Origin: Manihot esculenta
Taxonomy: Eukaryota; Streptophyta; Magnoliopsida; Malpighiales; Euphorbiaceae
Reading direction: 5' to 3'
Assembly (NCBI RefSeq): GCF_001659605.2
Contig: NC_035170.2
Coordinates: forward strand, 10,094,817 to 10,158,816
DNA: 64,000 bases
Shown piece after piece: positions 23,890-35,989 of the stretch. Under the pieces are notes generated by a model. The model was not told the origin of the DNA, did no database searches, and saw only the letters and a program-made list of their open reading frames with translations. Each line of letters starts with the position of its first letter. Position 1 is the stretch's first letter. Made by a program: the position numbers and the translations under genes.

Positions 23890-25200
23890 GCAAATGAATT
23901 TTGCAAGGAGCTCGCAAGGGCTAGAAAAATGCTCAGAAGCCCTTCAGGACTAGACAAATGCTCAAAAGCACGTTAGGGCTAGAGAATGCCCGGAAGCTCG
24001 ATAGGGCTTGAAAATGCCCAGGACCTCACAACGGCTAGAAAAATACCTGGAAGTTTATCAGGGCTGGAAAATGCCTGAAAGCTTGATAACGCTAGAAAAA
24101 GGCAAGAAGCTCATCAAGGTTGAGAAAAAAGCCCAAAAGCTCAATAAGGCTGAAAAAAACCAAGGAGCTTGTCAGGGCTGAAAAAATACATGAAAGCTCA
24201 TCAGGGCTATAAAAGGCCAGGAAGCTCGTCAGGCCTGTAAAAGGCCAAGGAGCTCTTCAGGGCTGTAAAAGGCCAAGAAGCCTGTCAGGGCTGTAAAAAG
24301 CCAAGGAGCTTGTTAGGACTGAAAAAAATACTCAAAAGCTCGTCAAAGCTGGTCGGAGCAAGAAAATGCTTGGGAGCACTGTCAAGGCTGAAAAATTCCT
24401 GAAAGCTCGATAAGGGCTAAGAAAATGCTCGAAAGCTCTTTAGGGCTAGAAAAATACAAGGAAGCCCATCAGGGTTGTAAAAGGCCAGGAAGCTCATCAG
24501 GGCTGTAAAAAAGCCAAGGAGCTCATTAGAGCTGAGAAAATGCTCGAAAGCTCGTCAAGGCTGAAAAAATACAAGAAAGCCCGTCAGAGTTATAAAAGGC
24601 CATAAAGCTCATCAGGGCTGTTAAAAAGCAAAGAAGCTCGTCAGGGCTGAGAAAATGTTTAGAAGCTTGTCAGGCTGGAAAAATGCTCGAAAGCACGATA
24701 GGGTTGGAAGATGCCCAAGAGCTCGATATGGCTGGAAAATTCCCAGAAGATCGTTAAGGCCAGAGGATGCTTGGAAGCTCGAGTGAAATCCTCAAGAAGG
24801 AAAAGGACCGGAAGCCCGAAAATGCTAAGGAGTTCAAAATTCCCAAAATTTCGTTAGGACTGGAAAAGCATGAAAGCCCGTTAGGGCCGAAAAAGGCCAA
24901 GGAAGCTCGACAGGGCAAGGAGAATGTTCAGAAGCTTAACAGGGTAAGAAGAATGCCCGGAAGCTTGATAGGGCTAGAAAATGCCCAGAAACTCCTTAGG
25001 AGTAAAGAATGCCAGAAAGATCGATAAGGCTAGAAAATACCTAGAACCTCAAGTCAAGTCCGCAAGATGACCAAAAGCTCGTCAAGGCTGGTCCGGGCTA
25101 GAGAATGCCCGGAAGCACATCAAGACTAGAGAATGCTCGAAAGCTCGAGAATGCCCAGAAGAATGTCAAGGCCAAGAATGCCTGAAAGCTCTTCAAGGCA
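23890..25200 (+). repeat. Short-unit (~28-30 bp) tandem array in element B
   Basis: Roughly 40 units of the type AAGCTCGTCAGGGCTGAAAA + ATGCC(A/C)GG, with drift between ..GCTAGAAAATGCCCGG and ..GCTGTAAAAGGCCAAGG. Because unit length is close to a multiple of three, short repetitive open frames appear (for example 24767-25027), but they do not persist. Not found in A, E or F. Confidence 0.85.
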
Positions 25201-25384
25201 TTACTATATCACTCGGATCAATTTTTGCCAGACAATATCTTGGACTTGACTGATCAGCAGGGCAAGTAAGAAAAAAGCAAGGACATCATGTGTTTAGCCC
25301 GGATAAATAAGCCATATGCCCCAGATCATAAAGACAAATTGTCAGCTTCGAATCTAAAGAACTGAAGATCAGCGGGGGCTCCTA

Positions 25385-25991
25385 TGATCTTACACAACTC
25401 TCGTCCAAAGTAGGTAGTGAGCTATCACCATAAGACAAGTCCACGTGGCAAGGATCTAATAAACCAATACGCGGTTTCACCAGTAGAAAGGAAGGCCCGG
25501 ACGACATGATATCTAGAACTGAGAGAAAAGAAGACTTGGGCTCTACAGGTTGGCCTCAGGATAGGTCGGCGTCAGGTCGGACAAACTCACCTTCTCAACT
25601 TCAGGGCGAGGCTCCATAATTAAATTATCATTAACTGCTACAATCCAGCAAATCCCCGTTTACGCCTGCGATCATGGGATTCTTGACTTATTAACCAGTG
25701 AATATCCCTTACCAACAAGCCAACCATATCATTCTCGAATTATTAGAAAATGTTTTATTTATCTTTATCTTCTTGCAGTATAAAAGGAGAACAATCATAG
25801 AGGCAGGGTACACTATTCTCTCACACAACTACTCTTTAATTTCAAACATTATACTCGCCCTTCTCTTCAACTTACTGAGTTGAACATCAGAGTGACTGCC
25901 GTAGACACCAACATTCTCTGTCTTGCAGTGGATTAATCTCAGCACAATTTCATTGGACCAATCACAACACAACTCTATTTCAGCCACATCA
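25385..25991 (+). repeat. 3' LTR of element B
   Basis: Starts TGATCTTACACAAC after the purine tract and ends CAGCCACATCA. It carries GCAGTATAAAAGGAGAACAA (TATA region). From about 25695 it aligns with the truncated 5' LTR at 20411-20675. Confidence 0.82.
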
Positions 25992-26870
25992 TCAATTTAT
26001 TTTCAGCAATATGAGATAAAAAAAAAAAAAGAAATATCGATTAAAAAAGTTACTAAACAATGTACACTAAATTGATCCATTAAAAAAGTTACTTAAAAAT
26101 CATCTAAATCCTTATAATTTTAAATTGATGCAAAAATCTCACTATCATAATTTTTTTCACCAATGAAATCTTTCAAATATTTTACAAAATCTCAAAATTT
26201 ATCTTTATCAATCTATCGAGACTATAGCTAACATAAATTTTGAGAAAAAAATAAAGATGAGCATGTAAAAATAAAAATTATGAGAAAAAATAGAAAAACT
26301 TTTAGCTTTTTATAAGGAGTGGAGAATGAATTTTATTGAGTTCAATTTTATTAACTAAGTTAAATTCAATTTATTATTTTAAAATTTTTCAAATTTAATC
26401 AATAAAAAATTATTTTTATAACAGATAATTACTTACAATTTTTTAATATATTTATTATTTATAAAAATAACTATTTAAAAAATAATTACCATTTATAAAT
26501 ATTATTATCGCGTACCATTTAAAAAATCACTTATTATTTATAATATAATTATCACTTAGATATTTTTTAAAAAAAATTATCATTTTAAAAAATATTTATC
26601 CCTCATCATTTATAATGATAATTATTTTAAAATAAATAATTATTTTTTAGAAAAAAATTATTTAAAATGTTTGTAAAAATAATTTTTTAATCAAATTTTA
26701 TCAAAAATTTAAAATAAATATTTATTTTTATATGTATGAAATTTATAAAAATAAAATTTTAATTTTTTTATTTTTTTATAATCAATAATATAATTTTAAT
26801 ATATGTATTATTAAATTTTAACAATATAATAAATTTGAATTCAAATAAATAATAAATTATTTAATTTAAA
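25992..26870. other. AT-rich gap between element B and the LINE dimer
   Basis: Only low-complexity A/T sequence with short inverted phrases (for example repeated ATTATCATTT / AATAATTATT around 26450-26640). No gene seen. Confidence 0.4.
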
Positions 26871-28840
26871 AGTTTTAAATAAAGTTTCCTCTGAAGTCTT
26901 TTTGTAGTTTGGTACTCTCGTCTTTTCCTCTTCTTTAAACCTAACTTCTTCTTTTCTCTACCCTATGGAAAATAATATGCGTCAATTGACTGTCGATAAA
27001 GAAGAAGATATTGTTGTCCCTATTAAGAGTTGCAGAGATATTCCGATCGTCATTTATGATTTTTGTATAGTGGGAATGTTTTTCATATACAATCCAATCA
27101 ATTTTCAGAATATGCAGACCTTTTGACAAATTTATGGCGGTAATCCTCGGACAGTTATTATATTGAAGGATTTGGTTACTAGTTACAAACCGAACATTTT
27201 ATTTTTACTAGTTACAAACCGAACATTTTATTTTTAATAGAAACAAAAGCTCTTAATTATTGTATGGAATTTTTTTGTAATTTTTTATATTTTGATGGCT
27301 ACTTCTCAGTCAATAGACAATGATTGAGATGAGAACTTTCGTTAATGTGGAAATGGGTTTGTTTTTGTGGTTAGCTTTTCTTCAAATTTTATTGATTTGG
27401 TTGTTTCGAAAGGTAATATTCAATTGAGGTTTACTAGTTATTATGAGTCTTGGAACCTTATTTGAGATTTATCTCGTAGAAGCTCTATTCCGTGGTTTTG
27501 TTCGGGAGATTTTAATGATTTATGCTCGAGAGATGAGAAAGAAGGAGGAGTATCTTTGCCAAATTATCTTATACAAGGGTTTAAACAGGCATTTAGGATC
27601 AATTTTGCCAAATTATCTTATGTAGGGGTTTGATTTTGAATTACTGTAAATCTTTATTAGACTTAGAACTGATATTTCTGTTAGATTGGTTCATCGTAAT
27701 ACTACTCTAACTGCTCATACTTTGACTAGAGAATTTAACTGTTTATATTTTGACTAGAGAATCTAACTGCTCATACTTTGACTAGAGAATCTATCGGATA
27801 TAATCGTCTCTCTATTTGGGATGATATCCCTCTTTATTTGATAAAATTTTATTAATACCCGCAGTAGTTTTAAATAAAGTTTCCTTTGAAGTCTTTTTGT
27901 AGTTCGATACTCTCGTCTTTTCCTCTTCCTTAAACCTAACTTCTTCTTTTCCCTACCCTATGGAAAATAATATGCGTCAATTAACTGTCGATAAAGAAGA
28001 AGATATTGTTGTCCCTATTAAGAGTTGCAGAGATATTCCGATCGTCATTTATGATTTTTGTATAGTGGGAATGTTTTTCATATACAATCCAATCAATTTT
28101 CAGAATATGCAGACCTTTTGACAAATTTATGGCGGTAATCCTCGGACAGTTATTATATTGAAGGATTTGGTTACTAGTTACAAACCGAACATTTTATTTT
28201 TAATAGAAACAAAAGCTCTTAATTATTGTATGGAATTTTTTTGTAAATTTTTATATTTTGATGGCTACTTCTCAGTCAATAGACAATGATTGGGATGAGA
28301 ACTTTCGTTAATGTGGAAATGGGTTTGTTTTTGTGGTTAGCTTTTCTTCAAATTTTATTGATTCGGTTGTTTCGAAAGGTAATATTCAATTGAGGTTTAC
28401 TAGTTATTATGAGTCTTGGAACCTTATTTGAGATTTATCTCGTAGAAGCTCTATTCCGTGGTTTTGTTCGGGAGATTTTAATGATTTATGCTCGAGAGAT
28501 GAGAAAGAAGGAGTATCTTTGCCAAATTATCTTATACAAGGGTTTAAACAGGCATTTAGGATCAATTTTGCCAAATTATCTTATGTAGGGGTTTGATTTT
28601 GAATTACTGTAAATCTTTATTAGACTTAGAACTGATATTTTTGTTAGATTGATTCATCGTAATACTACTCTAACTGCACATACTTTGACTAGAGAATTTA
28701 ACTGTTTATATTTTGACTAGAGAATCTAACTGCTCATACTTTGACTAGAGAATCTATCGGATATAATCGTCTCTCTATTTGGGATGATATCCCTCTTTAT
28801 TTGATAAAATTTTATTAATACCCGCAGTAGTTTTGCTTTC
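26871..28840 (+). mobile_element. Head-to-tail dimer of an internally deleted L1-type LINE
   Basis: Two nearly identical units, 26871-27865 (995 bp) and 27866-28840, share the start AGTTTTAAATAAAGTTTCC and the end ..TTAATACCCGCAGTAG. Each reads, in broken frames, a short ENNMRQLTVDKEEDI block, then ILKDLVTSYKPNILFLIETK and PWFCSGDFNDLCSRDEKEG (two hallmarks of the L1 ORF2 endonuclease), then jumps to IGYNRLSIWDDIPLYLI, the very C-terminus of such polyproteins. The reverse transcriptase in between is absent. After unit 2 comes GCTTTC and eight As, a probable 3' tail. Unit 1 has an extra tandem copy of a ~29-bp block near 27190 and a 3-bp insertion. Dead. Confidence 0.8.
27715..27795 (+). repeat. 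~32-bp triplication inside LINE unit 1
   Basis: The phrase AACTGCTCATACTTTGACTA + GAGAAT occurs three times in a row, the middle one diverged (CTGTTTATATTTTGACTAGA). The same triplication is in unit 2 near 28670-28755, so it predates the dimer. Confidence 0.8.
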
Positions 28841-29884
28841 AAAAAAAATTAAATATTAATAAATTTAAAGATGTTAACATTTTCTTAACTAAATTTTAAA
28901 ATTAATTTAATAAATAAATTTAATGCATTATCATTTTTAAATTTAAATAAAATTATGAATAACTAAAAAAATTAAAAGGTATTCTAGGAATCCCTTTATA
29001 TATTATAGATTATATAAAATTTTATAACTTTTTAATTAAAAATTTCATAAATTAAAATTATAAAAGTAACAGAAAATATTTTAAAAATATCATTATTATC
29101 CAGTCAAAACATTTTTTCTTATTTTTGCATATTTTACCATTTAATTATTTTTAGTGTCATATCATTATTATTAAAATTTTAATTTTTAAATTTTAAATTG
29201 TTAACCAACCAAAATAAAGGTAAATATGTTTAAAAAATATCATTATTTCCCTCTTTCAATTGTAATGTTTATTTTATAATTTATAATTTAAAAAAAATTC
29301 ATTATTTCTATTTTCAATTTTAATGTATATTTTATAATTTCATTCAATAGTAAGATATTAAAATTATAACATTATATATATAAAAAATAAATATAGAATT
29401 AACTCAATTAATTTTTATTTATTATTTATACATAATAAATCAATGTATGATAATGAAATTTAGAAAAAATATAAATAAAAAAATAATTCACTAAAAAAGA
29501 AAATCAATAAAAATGTAATATTATTATATATTAGGATGATTTCAAAAGAAAATATTTTTTTTTTATCTTGTAGTGATATGATACATAATTTTTTTTATTT
29601 AAACTATTTTTGAGAATAAAACTACTTTTCCATATTTATTATTTGAAGTATTAATAATTAGTATTTCTTCTAAAATATTTTTTTTTTCTCTTTGGGAATG
29701 ATAATATTGTAAAATTACTCATCACTTGGTACAAATTACTTTTTATAATTCACTTACCAGTTAAAAATAATTTTATGGATATTATGTTTTTGAAATTAAG
29801 AAAAAATAATTTTTTTTATAAATTTTGAATTAAAATTATTATTATTATTTTATATTTTTATTTTAAATATAAAATATGTGATTT
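28841..29884. other. AT-rich gap, no gene seen
   Basis: Long A/T-only stretches; no protein motif, inverted ends or RNA gene recognised. Confidence 0.4.
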
Positions 29885-30350
29885 TGAAATTTAAAACATC
29901 AAAATTTTATTAAAATAAATTAATCATGTGGGCAAAACAATTTATCTTTTTTGTTTATAATTTATTATTCAAAATAAAATAATAATTATCTAAATTCCTT
30001 TAACTATAAATATGCATAAAATTATATAAATTGTTGTTCAAACATTATTGATTAACATTTGAAATAAAATTATAATTAATCAATAATTTTATTATTAAAT
30101 AAATTTATAGTGAAATTAAAAAAAAATAAAATATCAAATCATATTAATAAAATGAATTAATCATGTGGGCAGAACAATTTATCTTTTTTGTTTATAATTT
30201 ATTATTCAAAATATAATAATAATTATCTAAATTCGTTTTACTATAAATATGCATAAAATTATATAAATTACTATTAAAAATTATCAATTAACATTTGAAA
30301 TAAAATTATAATTAATCAACAATTTTATTATTAATGTTGAGTACACTTAT
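29885..30350 (+). repeat. Two-copy tandem duplication, ~237-bp period
   Basis: TAATCATGTGGGCAAAACAA (29922-) recurs as TAATCATGTGGGCAGAACAA at about 30159. The copies stay similar through ATAAATATGCATAAAATTAT to ATAATTAATCAA(T/C)AATTT. Non-coding. Confidence 0.8.
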
Positions 30351-30810
30351 AGCATTGAATCGGTTCGGTTTAAAATTAAATCGAATTAAATAAATTGAAA
30401 ATTAAAATTTTAATATTTATAAGAATCGAATTAAATTGATTTTGATTAGAAATTGAATCGAATCGAACCGATTTGATTCGATTCAATTCAGTTCGGTTAG
30501 ATCGATTTTAATTTTTAATAATTTTTTTATTTTTTACACTTTATTTTTAGTAACTTAAAATTTAATTAAAATATTTCAATTTTAATATAATTTAATTTCT
30601 CATATTATTAAAAATAATATATTATTATCATTAATTGGTTCGATTTATTTTTTTTTTTCAAATCAAAATTAAATCGAGTTGAAATAATTAAAAGTTCTAA
30701 AATTAAAAATCAAATTGAATTGAATCAAAATAAATAAAAAATTAAATTAAAATTTTAAATTAATATAATTTAATTAATTTTTTTAATTTGAACTGAATTC
30801 GCTACTGTAT
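30350..30810. mobile_element. GGTTCGGTT-type MITE, diverged copy
   Basis: It starts ..GCATTGAATCGGTTCGGTTT, passes the family's AAATAATATATTATTATCAT interior, and ends ..TTTGAACTGAATTCGCTACTG. Terminal GGGGTGAGCA motifs are lost. Confidence 0.6.
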
Positions 30811-31224
30811 ATTAGCAGAAATCCTTGGGCAAAAAATGAGATTTCATCGTGTGGTATAGATTTACAGAATTGAAGATTTTTTTCAAATTGAAATCTGAAT
30901 TTGGAAGCAAAATGAGACCAAGTTGAGTGTGGATCTCATAAGATATATAAAATAGATGTCATCTCTTCTGCTTTCTTCAAAACCACATCCACAACAGCCA
31001 GATGTCCCAACCTTCATTGGGCAATGGAAAACCTTCTGACTTTCTCATTTAATGAGCTCTAATCCCTAAATAATTTTTTATTTTTTATTTTTTAAAATAC
31101 CTCAATTATTATCTTTTTTGTCAAAGCTTGATAATTTAGAAAGTCTATGCCAAAACTATTCACCAAATGTAGACTAGTCAAACCATTATTAAATGCATTA
31201 AAAATCTACCAATTTTCTATTATT

Positions 31225-31690
31225 TTATGTAAATAATATCATAAATAGACAATTTTTTGTATTTTTTAGTTAAAAAATAATTATTTATTTTTTATATAAT
31301 TAAAAAATTTATTAATTAATCACTTAATTTTATTAATATATTAAAATTTTTTAAATTTTTAAAAGTTTATTAATTAATTTATTTGTTAATTATATATTAA
31401 TATTTTTTAAATTTTTATAATTTAATTATTAAGTGTAGAATAAAAATTTAAATGTTTTCTTTTATATGGACTAATTAGTATATATTTTTAAAATTTAAAA
31501 ATATTTTAATATATTTTTTAAAATTATAAAATTAATAATTAATGTATTTTTTATATTATAAAAATTAATAATAAATACTTAATGATTAAAATTAATAAAT
31601 AAATTAATTAGTATTTTTTAAAAAAATATTTTAATATATTTTAAAATTTTAAAAATTTTTTAATAAAATTTTTATATTGTTAATGTAATT
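31225..31690. mobile_element. MITE of the AT-rich long-inverted-arm family (copy 5), possibly compound
   Basis: AATTAATCACTTAATTTTAT.. arms with ATATTAAAATTTTTTAAATT blocks appear in both orientations. A second internal pair around 31440-31690 suggests one copy inside or beside another. No ORF. Confidence 0.45.
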
Positions 31691-31769
31691 AGAAAATAGA
31701 GTTATGCCGAAATTCATCAATTCTCTAAGAAAGAGAATCTTATGCTCACATTAGTAAATCGAGTAAGTA

Positions 31770-32115
31770 TAAGTAATTGTTTAAAATTTAAAAATATTCT
31801 TTTATAAAGATTACGTTTTTATATCGTAAAAGATAAAATTAAATATGGCAACTCTTGAAAATCCGGCAATGGTATATCCGATTGTTTGATAAGGGATTTG
31901 ATCAATTAATTGGTCGCTAATTTTTTGATTATCGGCGTAATGAGATATGTTGAACTATATTTACTGACGGTAATTTTATCACAAAATTCAATTTATACAA
32001 AGTAAGACAAATTTTAATAATAAATCAAGTGTTATGATATTTAAATTTTACGTTTTTTGCAATGGAACCACGTATTAACTTATTAGGTACTTATAATAAC
32101 TCATAATTTATTTTA
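31770..32115 (-). mobile_element. Decayed solo or fragment LTR of the A/B/E/F family
   Basis: The order of landmarks follows 19690-19985: a TGGCA..GTATATCCGATTG, TTTGATAAGGGATTTGATCA, TAATGAGATATGTTGAACTA, GACGGTAATTTTATCACAAA and AAATCAAGTGTTATGATATT block, all in decayed form. Neither end nor internal sequence is preserved. Confidence 0.62.
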
Positions 32116-33345
32116 AATTATCATAAAATGAGTAAATAATACTTTTTAATTTAATTTATGACTTATATGTCTTAGATTCACTTTTTGTAAAAATACAATA
32201 GTTTATTATTATATTATAATAGTAATGAAGGTAATATAAGGTATATTGTAAGATGAGTGTTTTTCAATTTTACTAGTATACAAGCTAGGTTATTCAATTT
32301 TAGGTTTAGTTGATGTGTGATTAGGAATTGGAATTTAATTAAAGTTTTGACATTTAGTAAAAATATTTAATTAAATTTTAATGGAATTTAATTTAAGGAA
32401 TCCCATTAAAATATTTAATAAAAAAATAAAATTATATAACTCTACTTAATACAACCATTGCACCAAAAGAAAACCAACAGTGGTTTAGATTAGTGGTGTT
32501 GACTTGATCTTAGGTGAACTTTAATTGTAAGATTAATATTTGAATTTGAGAATCCCTTTTATTAGGAGAGCTTTCTGATTTCATTTTAATAGTATTTTTA
32601 ATTTAAGCGTGAATTATTTCCATATTTATATATGCGGATAGGAGGAATGCTATGTTGACCAATAAAAACAAAATAAAAGGGAAGAGATGAGCACGTGAGC
32701 ATTTGTTAGATTTAAAAAATTAAAAAATTAAATTAAATTTAATAAATTAAAAGTTAAAATTTTAATATTTATAAAAATTAAATTGAATTGATTTCAGATA
32801 AAAATTAAATTAAATCAAACCAATTTAATTCAGTTTAGTTTCATCGGTTGAATTTTTAATAAAATTTTTTATTTTTTACACGTTATTTTTAATATTTTAA
32901 AATTTAAATAAAATATTTCAACTTTCAATAAAATTTAATCTTATAAAAAATAATATATTATTACTAATCGATTAAGTTTAATTATTTTTAATTTTTCTAA
33001 TAAAATTAAATCGAATTGAAATAATAGAAAATTTTAAACTAAAAAAATAAAATAAATAAAAATTTAAATTAAAAATTTAAATTAATTTCGGTCAATTCTT
33101 TTAATTAAATCTAATACTATCTACTCCTAAAAGTGAAAGAAAAAAATACAATATATAAAATAATAAAAAAGTTTACTATTTAATCCGTATATATATAATA
33201 TTACGAAACTAACCCGTTAATATTTATATTTTTAAAAATACTTTGAATAGTTTCTAAAATTTTAAAAACTCAACTAAAAACACTCTTGTTAATTTTAGCA
33301 CAATTATATTGGTCTATACAGCTTAAAGCAAGAGAAAATCTACTG
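32116..33345. other. AT-rich gap with decayed MITE fragments
   Basis: Around 32690-33110 the sequence follows the GGTTCGGTT-type MITE interior with most CG-containing motifs lost (for example CAATTTAATTCAGTTTAGTT). 33165-33345 looks like the left arm of a long-inverted-arm MITE (AGTTTACTATTTAATCCGTA), into which the element at 33351 inserted. No gene seen. Confidence 0.4.
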
Positions 33346-33350
33346 ATAAT

Positions 33351-33828
33351 TAGGGGTGAGCATTCGGTCGGTTCGGTTCAAAACCGAACCGAACTGAATA
33401 AACCGAAAACCGAAAACCGAAATTTGAGTGTTTATGAAAATCGAACCGAACCGATTTTGGTCAGAAACCGAATCGAACCGAACTGGTCTGATTCGGTTCG
33501 GTTCGGTTCGGTTTGATCGGTTTCGATTTTTAATAATTTTTTTATTTTTTACCCTTTATTTTTAATATTTTAAAATTTAATTAAAATATTTTAATTTTAA
33601 TATGATTTAATTTCTATATATTATTGAAAAAACATATTATTATTACTAATCGATTCGGTTCGGTTTTTTCGGTTTTTTTCTGATCAAAATCGAACCGAAC
33701 CGAAATAACCAAAATTTTTAAAATTAAAAACCGAACCGAACCGAAATATATAAAAAACCGAACTAAATTTTCAAATCGGTTCGATTCAGTCGGTTTTTTC
33801 GGTTTGAACCGAATACTGCTCACCCCTA
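33351..33828. mobile_element. GGTTCGGTT-type MITE, most intact copy
   Basis: 478 bp bounded by perfect TAGGGGTGAGCA / TGCTCACCCCTA and flanked by CTGATAAT (33343-33350 and 33829-33836). A preceding A on each side again allows a 9-bp reading. The subterminal zones are stacked GGTTCGGTTC / GAACCGAACC motifs. The TSD and preserved ends indicate recent insertion. No transposase. Confidence 0.9.
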
Positions 33829-33836
33829 CTGATAAT

Positions 33837-34555
33837 ACCATAAAATTAACTGTGAAATTTAATAGTCTCTCGTCTCATAATTTTTATTTATTTTTTTATT
33901 TTAAAATTATTATCTATATTTTTTTAAAACTATAATAATATATAAATTAACTATTATAATTCTATTTAATTTTACTTATTCCTAATAAATTTCTCAAACC
34001 ATCTCTTAATATTTAATAAAATTTAATATATTTAAAATAAATATAATTAAAAAATTATATTTTTTAATGTGAGTGAAAAATTAAAGTGGATAAAAATTAT
34101 GAAATTGAATGAGTTGTAAATACTTTTTAATTTAATTTTAAAATCATATGGACTATGTACTATCTGTTTTGAAAGAATAAAAATTAATTAATTAATTAAT
34201 TTTTATATATTATAGAAATTAAATAGTATTTTCTATGTCTTTTAAAATTTTTTATACAAATTAAATTAACAAAATTAGTGATAAAAATTATATTACTATT
34301 TAATTAAAAATGTCTATATTAATAGAATGAAACTAATTAATATTTTAAAAATACTTATTAGAGTGTAAATCAGGAAAAAAATAATATTTAATAAACATTG
34401 AAATCATAAAATGTCATTTATTTTTTTTAAAAAAATTAAAGACGACAGATGAAAAGATGAAAGGAGTAATTCAGTATAATCTCTAAAATTTAATAAAACT
34501 CACTATTTTTTTTTAAAATTACAAACAATTTAATTCTTAAATTTTATTTTATTAA
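33837..34555. other. AT-rich gap before element E
   Basis: Includes pieces resembling long-inverted-arm MITE arms near 34160-34340. No gene or RNA was recognised. Confidence 0.35.
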
Positions 34556-35080
34556 TGATGTGGTAAAAAAATAAAACTATATTGTAATTTGCTAGATTTA
34601 CAAAAAAGAGAATATGAGGTGACAGGTGTCCACAGTAACCACTCCAACGCTCATATCAGTAAACTAGAGAAATATGACGAACGTAGAACTTTGAGAGTAG
34701 TTGTGTAAAAAAAATATCGTACTTTTAATTCTATGATCGCTCCCCTTTTATACTGTAAGAAAATGAAGATAAATATAATATTTTTTGATAATTTAGCGGT
34801 AATATGATTGGCTGTCTGATATAGGATTTCACCAGTTAATAAGTTGGTAATCCCAGGTGTAATGGGGATATACTAGATTGTGCCTGATTACGGTAACTTT
34901 ACGTGGAGACTCGTTTTATTCAGGAGAGGGCGAATCTTGGTAATATACCGAATGTTTAAGGTGTCCGGGTCTTTTTTTCCTTGGACGGTACCGTATTACC
35001 CATTTATCATATTCTTACCACATGGTCCTGTTCGGTAGTGAAAGGTCATGGGTTACTTTGGTGACTTTTGTGCAGTATCA
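34556..35080 (-). repeat. 3' LTR of element E
   Basis: Starts (+ strand) TGATGTGG and ends GTGCAGTATCA, followed by AAAGTCCCCCACTGG, the purine tract on the - strand. It aligns with the split right LTR, for example at the CTCCCCTTTTATACTGTAAG block (TATA region on the - strand). Confidence 0.85.
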
Positions 35081-35299
35081 AAAGTCCCCCACTGGTCTTT
35101 GATTTTTCATATTCGAAGGTGACAATTTGTATTTTCGGTCTGGGATACATGTTGAGATTTTGTTGGTCTTTACAGTTTGCGTTGTTTTGCCTGCTTTTGA
35201 CCATGATGATTGTCTTATTTCTCGAGTTGTATTCAAAACTTTGCTGGCTGCACCACTGTATAAAAATTCTTTTTTTCTCTTCTTTTGCTTATAATTGTC

Positions 35300-35800
35300 G
35301 TTTGTGGAAGAAATGAACAAGGCTACTTTCTTTTCTTCTTTCGAGAATAACTAGATCTATGCGAGGATACCATATGGTCTACAAAGAGCAGCTGAAGACG
35401 AGTCTTCAAGAAGGTGCAAGCATACTGCTCAGCTCTGTGTATTGGCTGAGGACTGCAACCAGCCATACTATAATAGTTTTCAGTGCCACGACCCCTAGGA
35501 GGGGGTTAGATTGTGCAAGATTGATTCTAAGGGTCAGGGTAGAAAGATAGTTGGAGAAACAGTCCTCTTCATAAGGTTTTACCTAGATAAACGATATCTT
35601 TCCGGAGGATAAGGTCAAGCATGAGGGTGAGGGATAGGCTGAAGAGAACCCCATTGACCGAGTCTCTACTAATGACGTAATAGGTGTTTAAGAAAATTCT
35701 GATGTAATAGAGACTTGTAAGGAATAAACTGAAGTCCTCCTTCTCCCCCTGTGATCTTTCATAATGAAAATATATGTTCTGCATATCTATTCTTATGTGT
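35300..35800 (+). pseudogene. Possible C-terminal remnant of the antisense accessory ORF in element E
   Basis: It lies at the same place (between array and 3' LTR) and on the same strand as the Transposase_28-like remnant of element A. It begins ATGAACAAGGCTACTTTC and shows only broken frames such as QRAAEDESSRRC, then a charged stretch. No family signature is visible, so the assignment rests on position. Confidence 0.3.
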
Positions 35801-35989
35801 TTGTATGTTCCGTATTTGTCATATGTCTTCGTTGCTACTAATGACTTAAATAATCTTTTAACAATTGACCAAGAGGCTACTGCCCAACCAAACTATAAAC
35901 CTAGTGACCACTGTTTTTTGCCAAAAAAAAAAGGAGGCTAATGCAGATTCACTTAGTAGGTCCTAACACCTGGTTAGTGGTAATAAAAT

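Larger units (their letters stand above)
20411..25991 (+). mobile_element. Element B: Tat-like Ty3/gypsy retrotransposon without pol, three kinds of tandem array (5.6 kb)
   Basis: The 5' LTR is truncated (about 20411-20675); the 3' LTR is full (25385-25991). Between them lie the primer-binding block TTTGGTTCCGTTGCAGGGAA (20676-20695), a gag remnant with a zinc knuckle (20780-21330), a 28-bp array (21416-21540), a ~120-bp array (21780-22200), an 82-bp array (22684-23760), an array of about 28-30 bp (23890-25200), and a purine tract (AGCGGGGGCTCC, 25371-25382). No pol motif was found. A MITE (22205-22675) has inserted between arrays. Loss of the first part of the 5' LTR means no target duplication can be given. 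Confidence 0.8.

Noticed and set aside
24767..25027. 86-codon frame in element B
   Set aside because: Produced by the ~30-bp tandem array whose unit is close to a multiple of three; it does not extend through the array.
22684..25200. CRISPR-like regular repeats
   Set aside because: Direct tandem units without spacers, in a plant retroelement; not a CRISPR array.
33286..33516. Repetitive ENRTEP-type frame
   Set aside because: A translation of stacked AACCGAACCG motifs of a MITE; open on both strands.
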